From NCBI GenBank assembly GCA_041394405.1, contig JAWKIF010000007.1, positions 558,001-622,000 on the forward strand: a stretch of DNA of 64,000 nucleotides. The letters run 5' to 3'. Positions 49,670 through 58,662 of the stretch are shown in pieces. The DNA is from Microthrix sp041394405. GTDB taxonomy: Bacteria > Actinomycetota > Acidimicrobiia > Acidimicrobiales > Microtrichaceae. Below the pieces are notes generated by a model that made no database searches, was not told where the DNA came from, and saw only the letters and a program-made list of their open reading frames with translations. Each line of letters begins with the position of its first letter. The stretch's first letter is position 1. The translations under genes and the position numbers were made by a program.

Positions 49670-51004
49670 TCAGGAGTAGGTCGGGGGGGCGCTGGTGAGC
49701 CCCACGTACACCGGCCCCCGCTGAATGCCCATGGGGCGCCCCTGCAGGTCACGCAGGTCGAATCGCGCCACCTCCGAGCCCCGGCTCCACGTGCCCTGGG
49801 TGACGGTGTTGCCGGTGAACACCCAGGCCTGCCCGCTGGCCACCCCCTGGCCCGGCCTGTCCGGGAACGTCACCGCCTCGAGGCTGGCCAAGTCGGCGAA
49901 GGAACCCTGGTACTTGGTGGTCAGCACGATGACCGAGCTGCGACCGATCTGGGCGCCGTTGGTCTTGTTGACGTGCGGTCGCCCGTACTGGTTGCGCAGC
50001 CACATCTTGGACTTCTCGTCCCAGATGAAGCCGGACGATGTCCCGGCGATCTTGAGGGCCACTTTGCTGGCCGGCTTGGCCCCGGCGTTCTGTTCGCCCT
50101 CCTCCATGAAGGAGAACTGCTGGTTGGGCGGTGCCGTCAACCCGCCGAAGGTCTGCACCAGGCTGTTGCGACGGGCGAACAGGCTGTGCTCGTCGCGTCG
50201 GCCGTCCAGGCGGAAGAACTCGGGGGCGCCGTCCTTGTTCTCGTGGGCCTGCACCAGCCATCCATCGCGCTCTCGGATGTCCACGATCCAGTGAACGCCC
50301 TTGTTGGCACCGGCGTAGGCCAGGATGGGCCGACCCATCGGCGCCAGCAAGGGCGGGTCGGAGGTGCGGGCCGAACGCACCGGGCCCACCGTGTCGACAT
50401 CGCGGGAATGGAACACGGCGAGGAACCGACTGACGCTGGTGATGCCGTGGGACGGCTCCTCGAAGATGAGGTCGGCCCGATTCAGCCCGGTCTGCGGGTC
50501 GGCCTGGCTGGCGTTGGACACCTTGACGGCCACGGCGGGCCCACCCGCACCGAAGGGCGAGTCATAGCCCAGCCCCGTGAGCGGGGCGCAGCGGCAGCCG
50601 ACCGGCCACGGCTCCGGCGGGACGGGACCGATGAACCCGCTGAGATCCTCCGGGGCCGCAGTGGTGGGGGCGGCCTTGGCGGTGGTCTCCGTCGGGCGCG
50701 GCGCCGACGCCGCCGGGCGGGCGGTTGCTGGAGCAGCGGTGGTCTTCGGCGTCGCCGACTTCTTGCCCGTGTCGGCGTCCTCGGCCACCTCGGTCATGCC
50801 CTTGGACGTGGAGACCAGGCGACGAGCCTCAACCGGCGTGTCCTCCTTGGTCTCCACCTTGGCGGGGTCGGTGCGGTTGGACAACACCGCCAGACCCACG
50901 ACGAGCACCACTAACACGACGGGCGCGGCAGCCACCGAGCCCCGGGCGGCCAGCGTTCGAGCGATGGTCGCGGGCAGCTTGGTGATGTTCGCCGGAAGCG
51001 CCAC
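49670..51004 (-). CDS. DUF3048 (YerB-like) exported protein, paralogue 1
   Basis: A 444-residue paralogue of its downstream neighbour. GTG 51004 is chosen because GGAGG lies six bases upstream; a TTG two codons earlier would leave no spacing. A membrane anchor (VAAAPVVLVVLVVGLAVLSN) leads to a long Ala/Thr/Pro stalk with LVSTSKGMTEV, shared with the paralogue (IVSTSKGIPRS). The DUF3048 domain has CAPLTGLGYD, AVAVKVSNASQADPQTGLNR, ADLIFEEPSHGITSVSRFLA, VGPVRSARTSDPPL and AWVFTGNTVTQGTWSRG. The tandem arrangement points to gene duplication with shared expression. Confidence 0.9.
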   Translation of the reverse strand: MALPANITKLPATIARTLAARGSVAAAPVVLVVLVVGLAVLSNRTDPAKVETKEDTPVEARRLVSTSKGMTEVAEDADTGKKSATPKTTAAPATARPAASAPRPTETTAKAAPTTAAPEDLSGFIGPVPPEPWPVGCRCAPLTGLGYDSPFGAGGPAVAVKVSNASQADPQTGLNRADLIFEEPSHGITSVSRFLAVFHSRDVDTVGPVRSARTSDPPLLAPMGRPILAYAGANKGVHWIVDIRERDGWLVQAHENKDGAPEFFRLDGRRDEHSLFARRNSLVQTFGGLTAPPNQQFSFMEEGEQNAGAKPASKVALKIAGTSSGFIWDEKSKMWLRNQYGRPHVNKTNGAQIGRSSVIVLTTKYQGSFADLASLEAVTFPDRPGQGVASGQAWVFTGNTVTQGTWSRGSEVARFDLRDLQGRPMGIQRGPVYVGLTSAPPTYS

Positions 51005-51105
51005 CGTCAACCTCCACGGGTGAGCCAGGAAATGCTATCCCAGCCCGTCAGCAAAGGGAATGCGGCAGTCGAGCATGGAGGCGGTGCTCCTTGGGCTGCA
51101 TGCGG

Positions 51106-51891
51106 CTACTTGGGCTGCATCCGGGTGCCCGCATCCAGCCGCACCGTCTCGGCGTTGAAGTACGAGTTGGTGATCATCTCGACGGCCAAGGACGCAAACT
51201 CGGAGGCGAAGCCGAGGCGCTTGGGGAAGAGCAGGTTGGCGGCCAGCTTCTCCTTGAACTGCTCCGATGCCTCGCCGGTGCCGTAGATGGGGGTGTCGAA
51301 CAGGCCAGGGGCGATGGTGTTCACCCGGATGCCGGACGCCGACAGGTCGCGGGCCACGGGCAGGGTCATGCCCACAACGCCGCCCTTGGACGCCGAGTAG
51401 GAGGCCTGGCCGATCTGGCCGTCGAACGCCGCCACGGATGCGGTGTTCACGATGGCGCCCCGCTCGCCCGACTCGTTGGGCTCGTTCTGGCTCATGGCCG
51501 TGGCGGCCAGGCGGATGGCGTCGAAACTGCCGATCAGGTTGATCTCGATGACCTTGCGGAAGATCTCCAAGTCGTGGGCCGACGAGTACTCGCCGTCGCG
51601 GCCGATGGTGCGGGTGGCCCAGCCGATGCCGGCGCAGTTCACCAGCGCCTTCACCGGGCCCAGCTCCTTGCCCGCCTCGACGGCGGCGATGATCTGGTCG
51701 GTGTCGGTCACGTCGGTGGGGGCGAACACGCCGCCCAGCTCCTTGGCCAGTGCCTCACCGGCCTCGGCCTGACGGTCGAGGTCCATGATCACCACCTTGG
51801 CGCCCTTGTCGGCCAACGCCCGAGCGCTGGCTTCTCCGAGGCCCGAGGCCCCACCGGTGATGAGTGCGGAAGCTCCGTTGATGTCAAGCAT
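51106..51891 (-). CDS. Short-chain dehydrogenase, type II 3-hydroxyacyl-CoA dehydrogenase-like
   Basis: A 261-residue classical SDR. The NAD-binding loop is ITGGASGLGEASARAL near residues 11-26. NCAGIGWATRTIG and the Asn in VIEINLIGSFDAIRL are conserved, as is the catalytic triad Ser (IVNTASVAAFDG) and YSASKGGVVGM. The C-terminus GRVRVNTIAPG-like segment reads IRVNTIAPGLFDTPI, and the tail RLDAGTRMQPK matches HSD10-type enzymes. These oxidise 3-hydroxyacyl-CoA in fatty-acid or isoleucine breakdown, which fits the acyl-CoA dehydrogenase elsewhere in the window. The exact substrate is not certain. Confidence 0.88.
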   Translation of the reverse strand: MLDINGASALITGGASGLGEASARALADKGAKVVIMDLDRQAEAGEALAKELGGVFAPTDVTDTDQIIAAVEAGKELGPVKALVNCAGIGWATRTIGRDGEYSSAHDLEIFRKVIEINLIGSFDAIRLAATAMSQNEPNESGERGAIVNTASVAAFDGQIGQASYSASKGGVVGMTLPVARDLSASGIRVNTIAPGLFDTPIYGTGEASEQFKEKLAANLLFPKRLGFASEFASLAVEMITNSYFNAETVRLDAGTRMQPK

Positions 51892-52001
51892 GTCGACATC
51901 GTAGAGAGCAGCACCTCACCAGCGCAGATCGACGCCACGCGACGCAGCCCAGCGGCTGCGCCCGGGCCCGGCTGGGCAGAGGCGACCCGCACCTGGCACG
52001 C

Positions 52002-53612
52002 CTATGGCGGCAGGACGTCGACGCGATCTCCCCACCCGGCACCCCCCGGTGTGAGCATGCGCAGCACGTCCCCCGTCTGCAACCGCACCGTGCACTTGGC
52101 GGGCAGGCGCCGCGCCCGGGCCTCGTCGCCGCCCGGAACCAACCAGTTCTCCCCCACCGCACCGTCGGCGCCGCCGGCCGCGCCTCGGGGCGCCACCCGG
52201 CGGCGTTCGGTGATGAGCGAGAGCGTGACCGGCTCCAGCAGCTCCAGCTCGCGTTCGATGCCCTCGCCGCCCTGGGCCATTCCTGCCCCGCCGCTGCCCC
52301 GGCGCAGGGTGTATCGCCGCACCCGCACCGGCAGCGCTCGCTCGGTGGCCTCCACCGGCGTGTTGCGGGTGTTGGTCATGGCGGTGTGCACGCCGGACAT
52401 GCCCGTCCGGGGCGGAGCGCCCCCGCGTGGTGGGCGCCCGCCCTGTCCGCCGCCCACGGTCTCGTAGCTGACCCACCCGTCTCCTCCCACCAGGATGCTG
52501 TTCATGGTGCCCTGGGAGCCGGCCGGCACCCGGTCCGGCAGCGCGGCCGCCAACGCCCCGAGGGCCACATCGGCCACCCGCTGGCTCACTTCTACGTTGC
52601 CGGCCCCGACCGCAACCGGAGCGACCGCATGGGTCACCGTGCCCGGGCGGGTCACGACCTCCAGGCGGCGCAAGCTGCCGCCGTTCGCCGGGAGGCCGGG
52701 GTCGAGCACCGAACGAAGCGCCCAGAATGTGGCCGACACCGTGACCGCCCGGGGGGCCCACACGTTGCCGGCCACGGGCGTGCCGCTGTGGGAGTAGTCG
52801 AACACGGCGCGCTCGCCGTCCAGCGCGAGCCGAACCCGCACCGCCACCTCATCGGCGACATCGGGGGCGGCATCGGCATCGGCAGCGGCATCATCGGTCG
52901 GGCCGACCGACTCCATCACGTCGTCGTCGACGAACTCGCCGACCGGGGCGGCGGCCAGGGCCGCCGCCATGGCCGCCTCGCCGTGGTCCAGCACCGACTC
53001 CCACGCCTCGATGGCTTGGGCCGCACCGCCGAGGGCCTCGGCCAGTTGGGCGAAGCGCCGTGCGGCCACCCGGTTGGCCCCCACCTGTGCGTCCAGGTCG
53101 CCTCGGCGCTCGTCGGGGGTGCGGCTGTTGGCGGCGATCAGCGCAGCCACCTCGGGGGAGAACCGCACGGGCGGAAGCCGCAGCCCCTCCTGGGCGATGT
53201 GGGTGGCGTCCGCCGGGAGCGAACCCGGGGCGGCACCGCCCACGTCGGCGTGGTGGGCTCGCGTGGCCACCCAGCCCACCAGCACCTCGCCCAGGTAGGC
53301 CGGGGCCACCAGCGTGAGGTCGTTCAGATGGGTGCCCCCGGCGAACGGGTCGTTGACGATCGCCTGGGCGTCGGCCGGAAGCGGGCCCAGGGCCTCGATC
53401 ACCGCGGCGACGGCGGCCGGCATGGAACCGAGGTGCACCGGGATGTGTTCGGCCTGCACCAACAGCTCGCCCGGCGGGGTGAACAGTGCGACCGAGCAGT
53501 CGGCCCGCTCCTTGATGTTGGCGGAGAACGCCGAGCGCCGAAGCACGGCGCCGGCCTCGTCGGCCACTCCCGCCAGCCGGGCCAGCAACACGGCGAGCTC
53601 GGCCGCGTTCAT
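52002..53612 (-). CDS. Hydantoinase B / 5-oxoprolinase-type subunit
   Basis: A 536-residue HyuB-family subunit that works with HyuA in ATP-dependent ring opening of hydantoins or 5-oxoproline. ATG 53612 overlaps the HyuA stop by four bases; open frame further upstream is antisense-like. Marks are VLRRSAFSANIKERADCSVA, VNDPFAGGTHLNDLTLVAPA, ATRAHHADVGGAAPGSLPAD, and the Gly-rich SYETVGGGQGGRPPRGG. LTPGGAGWGDRVDVLPP ends the chain as usual. Asp/Ala repeats around residue 235 are an acidic loop. The pair probably makes a heteromeric enzyme; substrate is not evident. Confidence 0.92.
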   Translation of the reverse strand: MNAAELAVLLARLAGVADEAGAVLRRSAFSANIKERADCSVALFTPPGELLVQAEHIPVHLGSMPAAVAAVIEALGPLPADAQAIVNDPFAGGTHLNDLTLVAPAYLGEVLVGWVATRAHHADVGGAAPGSLPADATHIAQEGLRLPPVRFSPEVAALIAANSRTPDERRGDLDAQVGANRVAARRFAQLAEALGGAAQAIEAWESVLDHGEAAMAAALAAAPVGEFVDDDVMESVGPTDDAAADADAAPDVADEVAVRVRLALDGERAVFDYSHSGTPVAGNVWAPRAVTVSATFWALRSVLDPGLPANGGSLRRLEVVTRPGTVTHAVAPVAVGAGNVEVSQRVADVALGALAAALPDRVPAGSQGTMNSILVGGDGWVSYETVGGGQGGRPPRGGAPPRTGMSGVHTAMTNTRNTPVEATERALPVRVRRYTLRRGSGGAGMAQGGEGIERELELLEPVTLSLITERRRVAPRGAAGGADGAVGENWLVPGGDEARARRLPAKCTVRLQTGDVLRMLTPGGAGWGDRVDVLPP

Positions 53613-55444
53613 CGGCCGGCCTCGGACGGGGTGAGGATCATGGCTCCCAACGGTCCGGGGCGGCCGACCCACCCCTCGGGTACCCACACGGTGTGGTCGG
53701 CGGCCGGAACCGAGGCGGGGCCCCGCACCTCGCCGTCGCACACCGGCGCTGCGGCAGCCAGCACCTCCAGCACGCTGCGGGCGGCCGGACGCTCGGCGAA
53801 CGCTCGAAGGGCAATCACCTCCACCGGCGAGTCCTCGAGCAGGTAGCCGTTGCGCTCGCGATGAACCTCGCCGAACAGCGCCACGTCGTCCACCTCGATC
53901 TCGTGGCCCTGCCCGGCGTAGCGGCAGGCCAGCACCGACCCGGTGTTGACGTCGCCCCCGTGCCCGCCCAACAGCGCCGCCGCCTCGGCCTCCAGATCCA
54001 ACCGGGCCTCGCCCACGCCGTCGTGGCTGAGCGGCTGAGGCCACGACCGGGTGAGATCGCGCCGCTCCGGGGCCCCCACGATGCCCACGGCCGACAACAC
54101 GCCGGCCAACGGCGGCACGATCACCGTGGCCATGCCCAGGGACTGCGCCAACTCGCAGGCATGCAGGGGGCCCGCACCACCGAAGGCCACCAGGGCCAGC
54201 CCGGCGGGATCGACGCCCCGGGCCACGCTCACGGTGCGCAGCGCCCCCTCCATGTTGGCCGCCACCACGGCCAGCACGCCCTCGGCTGCAACCCCCGCCT
54301 GCGCCAGCGCAGCGCCGGCCGCAGCGACGTCCAGCTCGCCGAGCGCGCCGTGGCTCTCCGGCGGGATCCGGCCGAGCGCAACGTTGGCATCGGTGACCGT
54401 GGGACGCGTGCCGCCCCGGCCGTAGGCGGCAGGCCCCGGCACGGCGCCCGCCGACCGAGGGCCGACCGACAGCGCCCCACCCGAATCGATCGAGGCGATC
54501 GACCCGCCGCCCGCCCCCACCGTGTGGACGTCAAGCGACGGCAGCCGCAGGGCGTAGCCCGCCAAGTCGCGATCGGCCGCCGGGGCCGGTTGGCCGCCCA
54601 AGATGAGACACACGTCGGTAGAGGTCCCACCCATGTCGAAGGAGATGGCGTCGGGCACCCCGCAGGCGGCGGCCACGTCCGCCGCGGCCAGGACGCCCCC
54701 GGCCGGTCCCGACAGCGCCAGCCGCGCTGGCTGATCCCCCGCAACGTCCAAGGGCACCAAGCCTCCGGCGGAGGTCATGACCAGCATCGAGTCGGCCACC
54801 CCCTCCAGCCCCTGGAGGTAGCCGCGCAGCCGCGGCCTGAGGGCCGCATTGAGCACGGTGGTGGAGCACCGCTCATACTCCCGGAACAGCGGCGAGATCT
54901 CGTGGCTGGCGGTGACGTCCCAGTCCTGGGCTCGATAGGCCGCCGCAACCATCGCCTCGTGTGCCGGGTTGAGGTCGGCATGCAACAGGCACACGGCCAG
55001 CGCCTCGACGCCATCGGGAACGGTCGGCAACCGGCTGGGATGCGGTGCCAGCGCGGCGGCGCCATCCGGCCCGAGCCGCTCGGCCACGTCCAGCCGGTCG
55101 CTGCGGGCCACCAGGGGCGGGGGCCGATCGAGCCAATGGTCGGCGAGTGAGGGGCGGTGCTGGCGGCCGATCTCGATCAGGTCACCAAACCCCTCCGTGC
55201 CGAGCAACGCCACCCTGGCCAGCGTGCCCTCCAGCACTGCGTTGGTCGCCACCGTCGTACCGTGCGCCAGCTCCACGCCACCGGCGGCGGTTCCGCTCAG
55301 GGAACCCATGCCCACTCTGATCGCATCGCCCGGATCGTCCGGCGTGGAGGCCAGCTTGACGACCGCCGCATCCGGGCCGACCACATCGGTGAAGGTGCCG
55401 CCGGTGTCCACGCCGATTCGCCTGTTGGGGCCCGTCGTTGCCAC
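53609..55444 (-). CDS. Hydantoinase A / 5-oxoprolinase-type subunit
   Basis: A 611-residue actin-fold ATPase subunit. The N-terminal phosphate loop RRIGVDTGGTFTDVVGPDA defines the family. Further marks are ELAHGTTVATNAVLEG, EISPLFREYERCSTTVLNAA, ISFDMGGTSTDVCLILGG (second phosphate loop) and VTDANVALGRIPPE. ALVAFGGAGPLHACELAQ is the adenosine motif. GTG 55444 is the likely start, a GTG at 55486 is an alternative. It heads a two-gene operon with HyuB. Neither transporters nor other pathway genes lie alongside, so the substrate remains open (hydantoin, N-methylhydantoin or 5-oxoproline). Confidence 0.92.
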   Translation of the reverse strand: MATTGPNRRIGVDTGGTFTDVVGPDAAVVKLASTPDDPGDAIRVGMGSLSGTAAGGVELAHGTTVATNAVLEGTLARVALLGTEGFGDLIEIGRQHRPSLADHWLDRPPPLVARSDRLDVAERLGPDGAAALAPHPSRLPTVPDGVEALAVCLLHADLNPAHEAMVAAAYRAQDWDVTASHEISPLFREYERCSTTVLNAALRPRLRGYLQGLEGVADSMLVMTSAGGLVPLDVAGDQPARLALSGPAGGVLAAADVAAACGVPDAISFDMGGTSTDVCLILGGQPAPAADRDLAGYALRLPSLDVHTVGAGGGSIASIDSGGALSVGPRSAGAVPGPAAYGRGGTRPTVTDANVALGRIPPESHGALGELDVAAAGAALAQAGVAAEGVLAVVAANMEGALRTVSVARGVDPAGLALVAFGGAGPLHACELAQSLGMATVIVPPLAGVLSAVGIVGAPERRDLTRSWPQPLSHDGVGEARLDLEAEAAALLGGHGGDVNTGSVLACRYAGQGHEIEVDDVALFGEVHRERNGYLLEDSPVEVIALRAFAERPAARSVLEVLAAAAPVCDGEVRGPASVPAADHTVWVPEGWVGRPGPLGAMILTPSEAGR

Positions 55445-55709
55445 GGCCGTCGAACCTACCCGCAGGCCCACGACCGTCGTGCCCACCGCCGAACCGGCGA
55501 GGTTCGCCGAGCCTCCAACGGGTCGGCGCGGGCGGGCGGATCGTTGGCGGCTGGGAGATGCTCAAGGCACGCCCTCCCCGGCCGACGAGAGAGGGGTGAC
55601 GAGCAACTCCCGCCCGGTCTCGACGCCTGCCGGCGATGACCCGACCAGCCGAAGCGCCTCCAAACGCTCAGATCTGGGGTTCCCGGGCGGACGTGCGCAC
55701 CTCCCCCGC

Positions 55710-56045
55710 ATGCGCCAGGACGGGGGCCCGGACCTCACGCGGCGCGAGGAACCCACCGAGTGCAAGCCGGTGTTCCAGGAGTACTTCAGCGTCGAATCGC
55801 TGTTCGCCCCGCCGGATGCCACCGAGGAGGCCATCCGTGCCCGTCCGTGGACGGTGCTGGGCGTGCCCGAGGACGCCAGCTGGGCCGACATCCAGTCGGC
55901 GCACCGCCGCTTGGCCAAGCAGCTGCACCCCGACCGGTTCGTGGGGGCCAGCGAGGCCCAACGGCGCTGGGCCGAGGAGGCCATCCGCCGGGTCAACGAG
56001 GCCATGGCGGACCTTCGGGCGGTCTACCTCGGTGTCCAGCAGTAG
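55710..56045 (+). CDS. Small J-domain protein
   Basis: A 111-residue protein whose C-terminal 70 residues are a DnaJ J-domain: WTVLGVPEDASWADIQSAHR, RLAKQLHPDRFVGASEAQRR with the HPD motif, then RRVNEAMADLRAVY. J-domains stimulate the ATPase of DnaK and bring in clients. The 40-residue N-terminal part (REEPTECKPVFQEYFSVE) is not a known substrate-binding domain, so the client is unknown. ATG 55710 is the first good start. The oxidoreductase gene begins 67 bases downstream on the same strand, so this J-protein could help that large enzyme fold, but that is inference. Confidence 0.85.
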   Translation: MRQDGGPDLTRREEPTECKPVFQEYFSVESLFAPPDATEEAIRARPWTVLGVPEDASWADIQSAHRRLAKQLHPDRFVGASEAQRRWAEEAIRRVNEAMADLRAVYLGVQQ

Positions 56046-56112
56046 CGGTCGTCGACGCCCGCCCGGCCCGAAACTGCGACACGGTGGGGTGAGCGTGGGC
56101 CACGATGGGGAG

Positions 56113-58440
56113 ATGGCCGACCCACCCCGCCCCTCACCCAACGACCGCACCGCCTACCTCACCTGCCCGCTGTGCGAGGCCATGTGTGGGCTGGAGCTGT
56201 CGCTCAACGGCGACCGGGTCACCCGAACTCGAGGCGACCGCGACGACGTGTTCTCCTCCGGCTTCCTGTGCCCCAAGGGCACCACCCTTGGCCACCAGCA
56301 CGACGACCCCGACCGGCTGCGGGCCCCGATCCACCATCTGGGTGCCCGCAGCGCCGAGGCCGGGGCGGCCCAAGCGATCACCTGGGACCAGGCCTGGGTG
56401 CTGAGCGAACGCCTGCTGCGGGAGGCGCTCGACGCCCATGGCCGCGACAGCGTGGGCATCTACCTGGGCAACCCCACGGTGCACCACCTCGACGGCCCGC
56501 TGTTCGTCAAGGCGCTCATCCGGGGCCTCGGCGAGCCCAAGGTGTTCTCGGCCAGCACGGTGGACCAGCGCCCGAAGGAGGTCGCCGCCGGCCTGATGTT
56601 CGGCACCACCCTGTCGGTGCCCATCCCCGACATCGACCGCACCGCGCTGGTGGTGCTGCTGGGCGCCAATCCGCTGGAATCCAACGGCAGCCTGGCCACA
56701 GCGCCCGATTGGCCGGGTCGGCTGTCCGCCGTCAGGCAGCGGGGCGGCCAGGTGGTGGTGGTCGACCCGAGGCGCACCAAGACCGCCGAGGCCGCCGATG
56801 AGCACCTGCCCATCCGGCCCGGGGCCGACGCGCTGCTGCTGGCCGCGGTGGTCACCGAGCTGGCCCGCACCGGCCGGATCGACCCAGGGGCCGCGGCCGA
56901 GTGGACCACCGGTCTGGACGAGGCCGTCGCCGCGCTGGGCGCCTTCACGCCCGAATCGGTGGCCGGCCACTGCGGGCTGAGCGCCGACCAGATCAGCGGG
57001 CTGGCCGACCGCCTGGCGGCGGCCGAGTCGGCGGCGGTCTACGGCCGCATCGGCACCACCACCCAGCGCTTCGGCACCGTGGCGAGTTGGCTGGTGGACC
57101 TGGTGAACCTGTGCACCGGCAACCTGGACCGGCCGGGCGGGGCCATGTTCACCAAGGCGGCCGCCGGGGCCGCCAACACGCGAGGCGCCCGCGGCGAGGG
57201 GCGGGGGCTGCGCATCGGCCGCTTCGCCACCCGGGTGCGGGGCCTGGGCGAAACCCTGGGGGAGCTCCCGGTTGCGGCGCTGGCCGAGGAGATCGAGACG
57301 GAGGGCCCCGGACGGATCAAGGTGCTCATCACCGTCGCCGGCAACCCCTTGCTGTCCACCCCCAACTCCGCCCGTCTCGAGGCCGCCATGAGCCGGTTGG
57401 AGCTGATGATCTCGATCGACCCCTACCTGAACGAGACCACCCGACATGCCGACATGGTGTTGCCCCCGCCGTCGCCGCTGCAGCGCCCGCACTACGACCT
57501 GGCGTTCACCCAGCTGGCGGTGCGCAACGTGGCCAACTATTCCCCGGCGGTGCTGCCGATGGACGAGGGGGCCCCGGCCGAGTGGGAGATCCTGGCCCGG
57601 CTGACCGGCTTCGCCCAGGGCCTGGGCCCCGAGGCCAACCCGGCCGACGTGGACGACCTGGTCGCCGGCACCCTCGTGGGCGCCGCCATCGCGGACGAGC
57701 ACGGCCCGGTCCACGGCCGCGACCAGGCGGATCTGATGGGCCAGCTGGAACCGCGACGGGGGCCGGAGCGGCTGCTGGACCTGATGCTGCGGACCGGCCC
57801 CTACGGCGACGCCTTTGGCGGCGCCGGCGGGAGGATCGATGTGGGCTTCGACGAAGCGGGCGAGCCGATCTCGATTGCGCCGCTGAGCCTCGACGAGCTG
57901 GAGCGTCATCCCCACGGCATCGACCTTGGTCCGCTGCAGCCCCGGCTGCCGGAGGTGCTCCGGACGCCGTCGGGGCGCATCGAGGCCGCGCCGCCCGAGA
58001 TCCTCGCCGACGTGCCTCGGCTGGCCGCACTGTTGGAGGCGCCCGCACCCGACGGGTTGGTGCTGGTGGGTCGGCGAGACCTGCGGTCGAACAACTCGTG
58101 GATGCACAACACCAAGGTGCTGGTGAAGGGCAGGAACCGTTGCACGCTGCAGATCCATCCCGACGACGCAGCCCCGCTTCGGCTGGGCGACGGCGACCGG
58201 TGCGTGGTGTCGTCGCGGGTGGGCAGCCTGGAGGTTCCCGTTGAGCTCACCGAGGCCACCTCGCCCGGCGTGGTGTCGCTGCCACACGGGTGGGGCCACA
58301 ATCAGCCGGGCACCCGCCTGTCGGTGGCCAACGAGCACGCCGGGGTGAACTCCAACGTGCTCACCGACGAGCACGACCTGGAACCCATCACCGGCACGGC
58401 CGTGCTGTCGGGCATCCCCGTCGAGGTAGCCCCGGCCTGA
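56113..58440 (+). CDS. Molybdopterin oxidoreductase, formate dehydrogenase-like catalytic subunit
   Basis: A 775-residue MopB-superfamily enzyme. The N-terminal 4Fe-4S site is CPLCEAMCGLEL plus GFLCPKG. Molybdopterin-binding segments follow: VGIYLGNPTVHH, VVLLGANPLESNGS, VVVVDPRRTKTAEAADEHLP and LPIRPGADALLLAAV. LPPPSPLQRPHYDLAF and the C-terminal dinucleotide domain (NRCTLQIHPDDAAPLRLGDG, SLPHGWGHNQPG) complete it. The active-site region, near RIGTTTQRFGTVASWLV, shows no Cys or Sec ligand, so the metal ligand is uncertain. No twin-Arg signal is seen, so it should be cytosolic. No partner electron-transfer subunit is beside it. GTG 56095 is an alternative start. Confidence 0.9.
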   Translation: MADPPRPSPNDRTAYLTCPLCEAMCGLELSLNGDRVTRTRGDRDDVFSSGFLCPKGTTLGHQHDDPDRLRAPIHHLGARSAEAGAAQAITWDQAWVLSERLLREALDAHGRDSVGIYLGNPTVHHLDGPLFVKALIRGLGEPKVFSASTVDQRPKEVAAGLMFGTTLSVPIPDIDRTALVVLLGANPLESNGSLATAPDWPGRLSAVRQRGGQVVVVDPRRTKTAEAADEHLPIRPGADALLLAAVVTELARTGRIDPGAAAEWTTGLDEAVAALGAFTPESVAGHCGLSADQISGLADRLAAAESAAVYGRIGTTTQRFGTVASWLVDLVNLCTGNLDRPGGAMFTKAAAGAANTRGARGEGRGLRIGRFATRVRGLGETLGELPVAALAEEIETEGPGRIKVLITVAGNPLLSTPNSARLEAAMSRLELMISIDPYLNETTRHADMVLPPPSPLQRPHYDLAFTQLAVRNVANYSPAVLPMDEGAPAEWEILARLTGFAQGLGPEANPADVDDLVAGTLVGAAIADEHGPVHGRDQADLMGQLEPRRGPERLLDLMLRTGPYGDAFGGAGGRIDVGFDEAGEPISIAPLSLDELERHPHGIDLGPLQPRLPEVLRTPSGRIEAAPPEILADVPRLAALLEAPAPDGLVLVGRRDLRSNNSWMHNTKVLVKGRNRCTLQIHPDDAAPLRLGDGDRCVVSSRVGSLEVPVELTEATSPGVVSLPHGWGHNQPGTRLSVANEHAGVNSNVLTDEHDLEPITGTAVLSGIPVEVAPA

Positions 58441-58524
58441 CCGGTGGGACCTTGGCCTCGGCTCGGGTCGGCCCAGTCGACCACTCCGGCAGATTCCCAC
58501 GGCTCGCCGGGGGCGCAGCCTCCA

Positions 58525-58616
58525 CCACAATCGCGCCCAGCCACGTTTTGGGCGCGTTTGTGGAGGACAGGTCACCACGATCGCGCCCAAAACCATCGCG
58601 GGCGCGATCCTTGTGG
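58525..58616. repeat. Two tandem hairpins sharing CCACRATCGCGCCC
   Basis: Hairpin 1 pairs 58525-58539 (CCACAATCGCGCCCA) with 58549-58563 at 14 of 15 positions across a 9-base loop. Hairpin 2 pairs ATCGCGCCC at 58580-58588 with 58600-58608, and CCAC with GTGG outside a small bulge. The left arms are direct repeats 50 bases apart. They lie between convergent genes (oxidoreductase and rnhA) and may end transcription from both sides. Confidence 0.65.
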
Positions 58617-58662
58617 CGCGCGAGCGGGAGTGTTGCGGCGAGCGGAGCCCAGCTGCCGGCTG

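Noticed and set aside
53613..54044. Upstream extension of the HyuB frame
   Set aside because: It lies inside HyuA on the same strand in another frame; the ATG at 53612 gives the family's start and the ATGA overlap.
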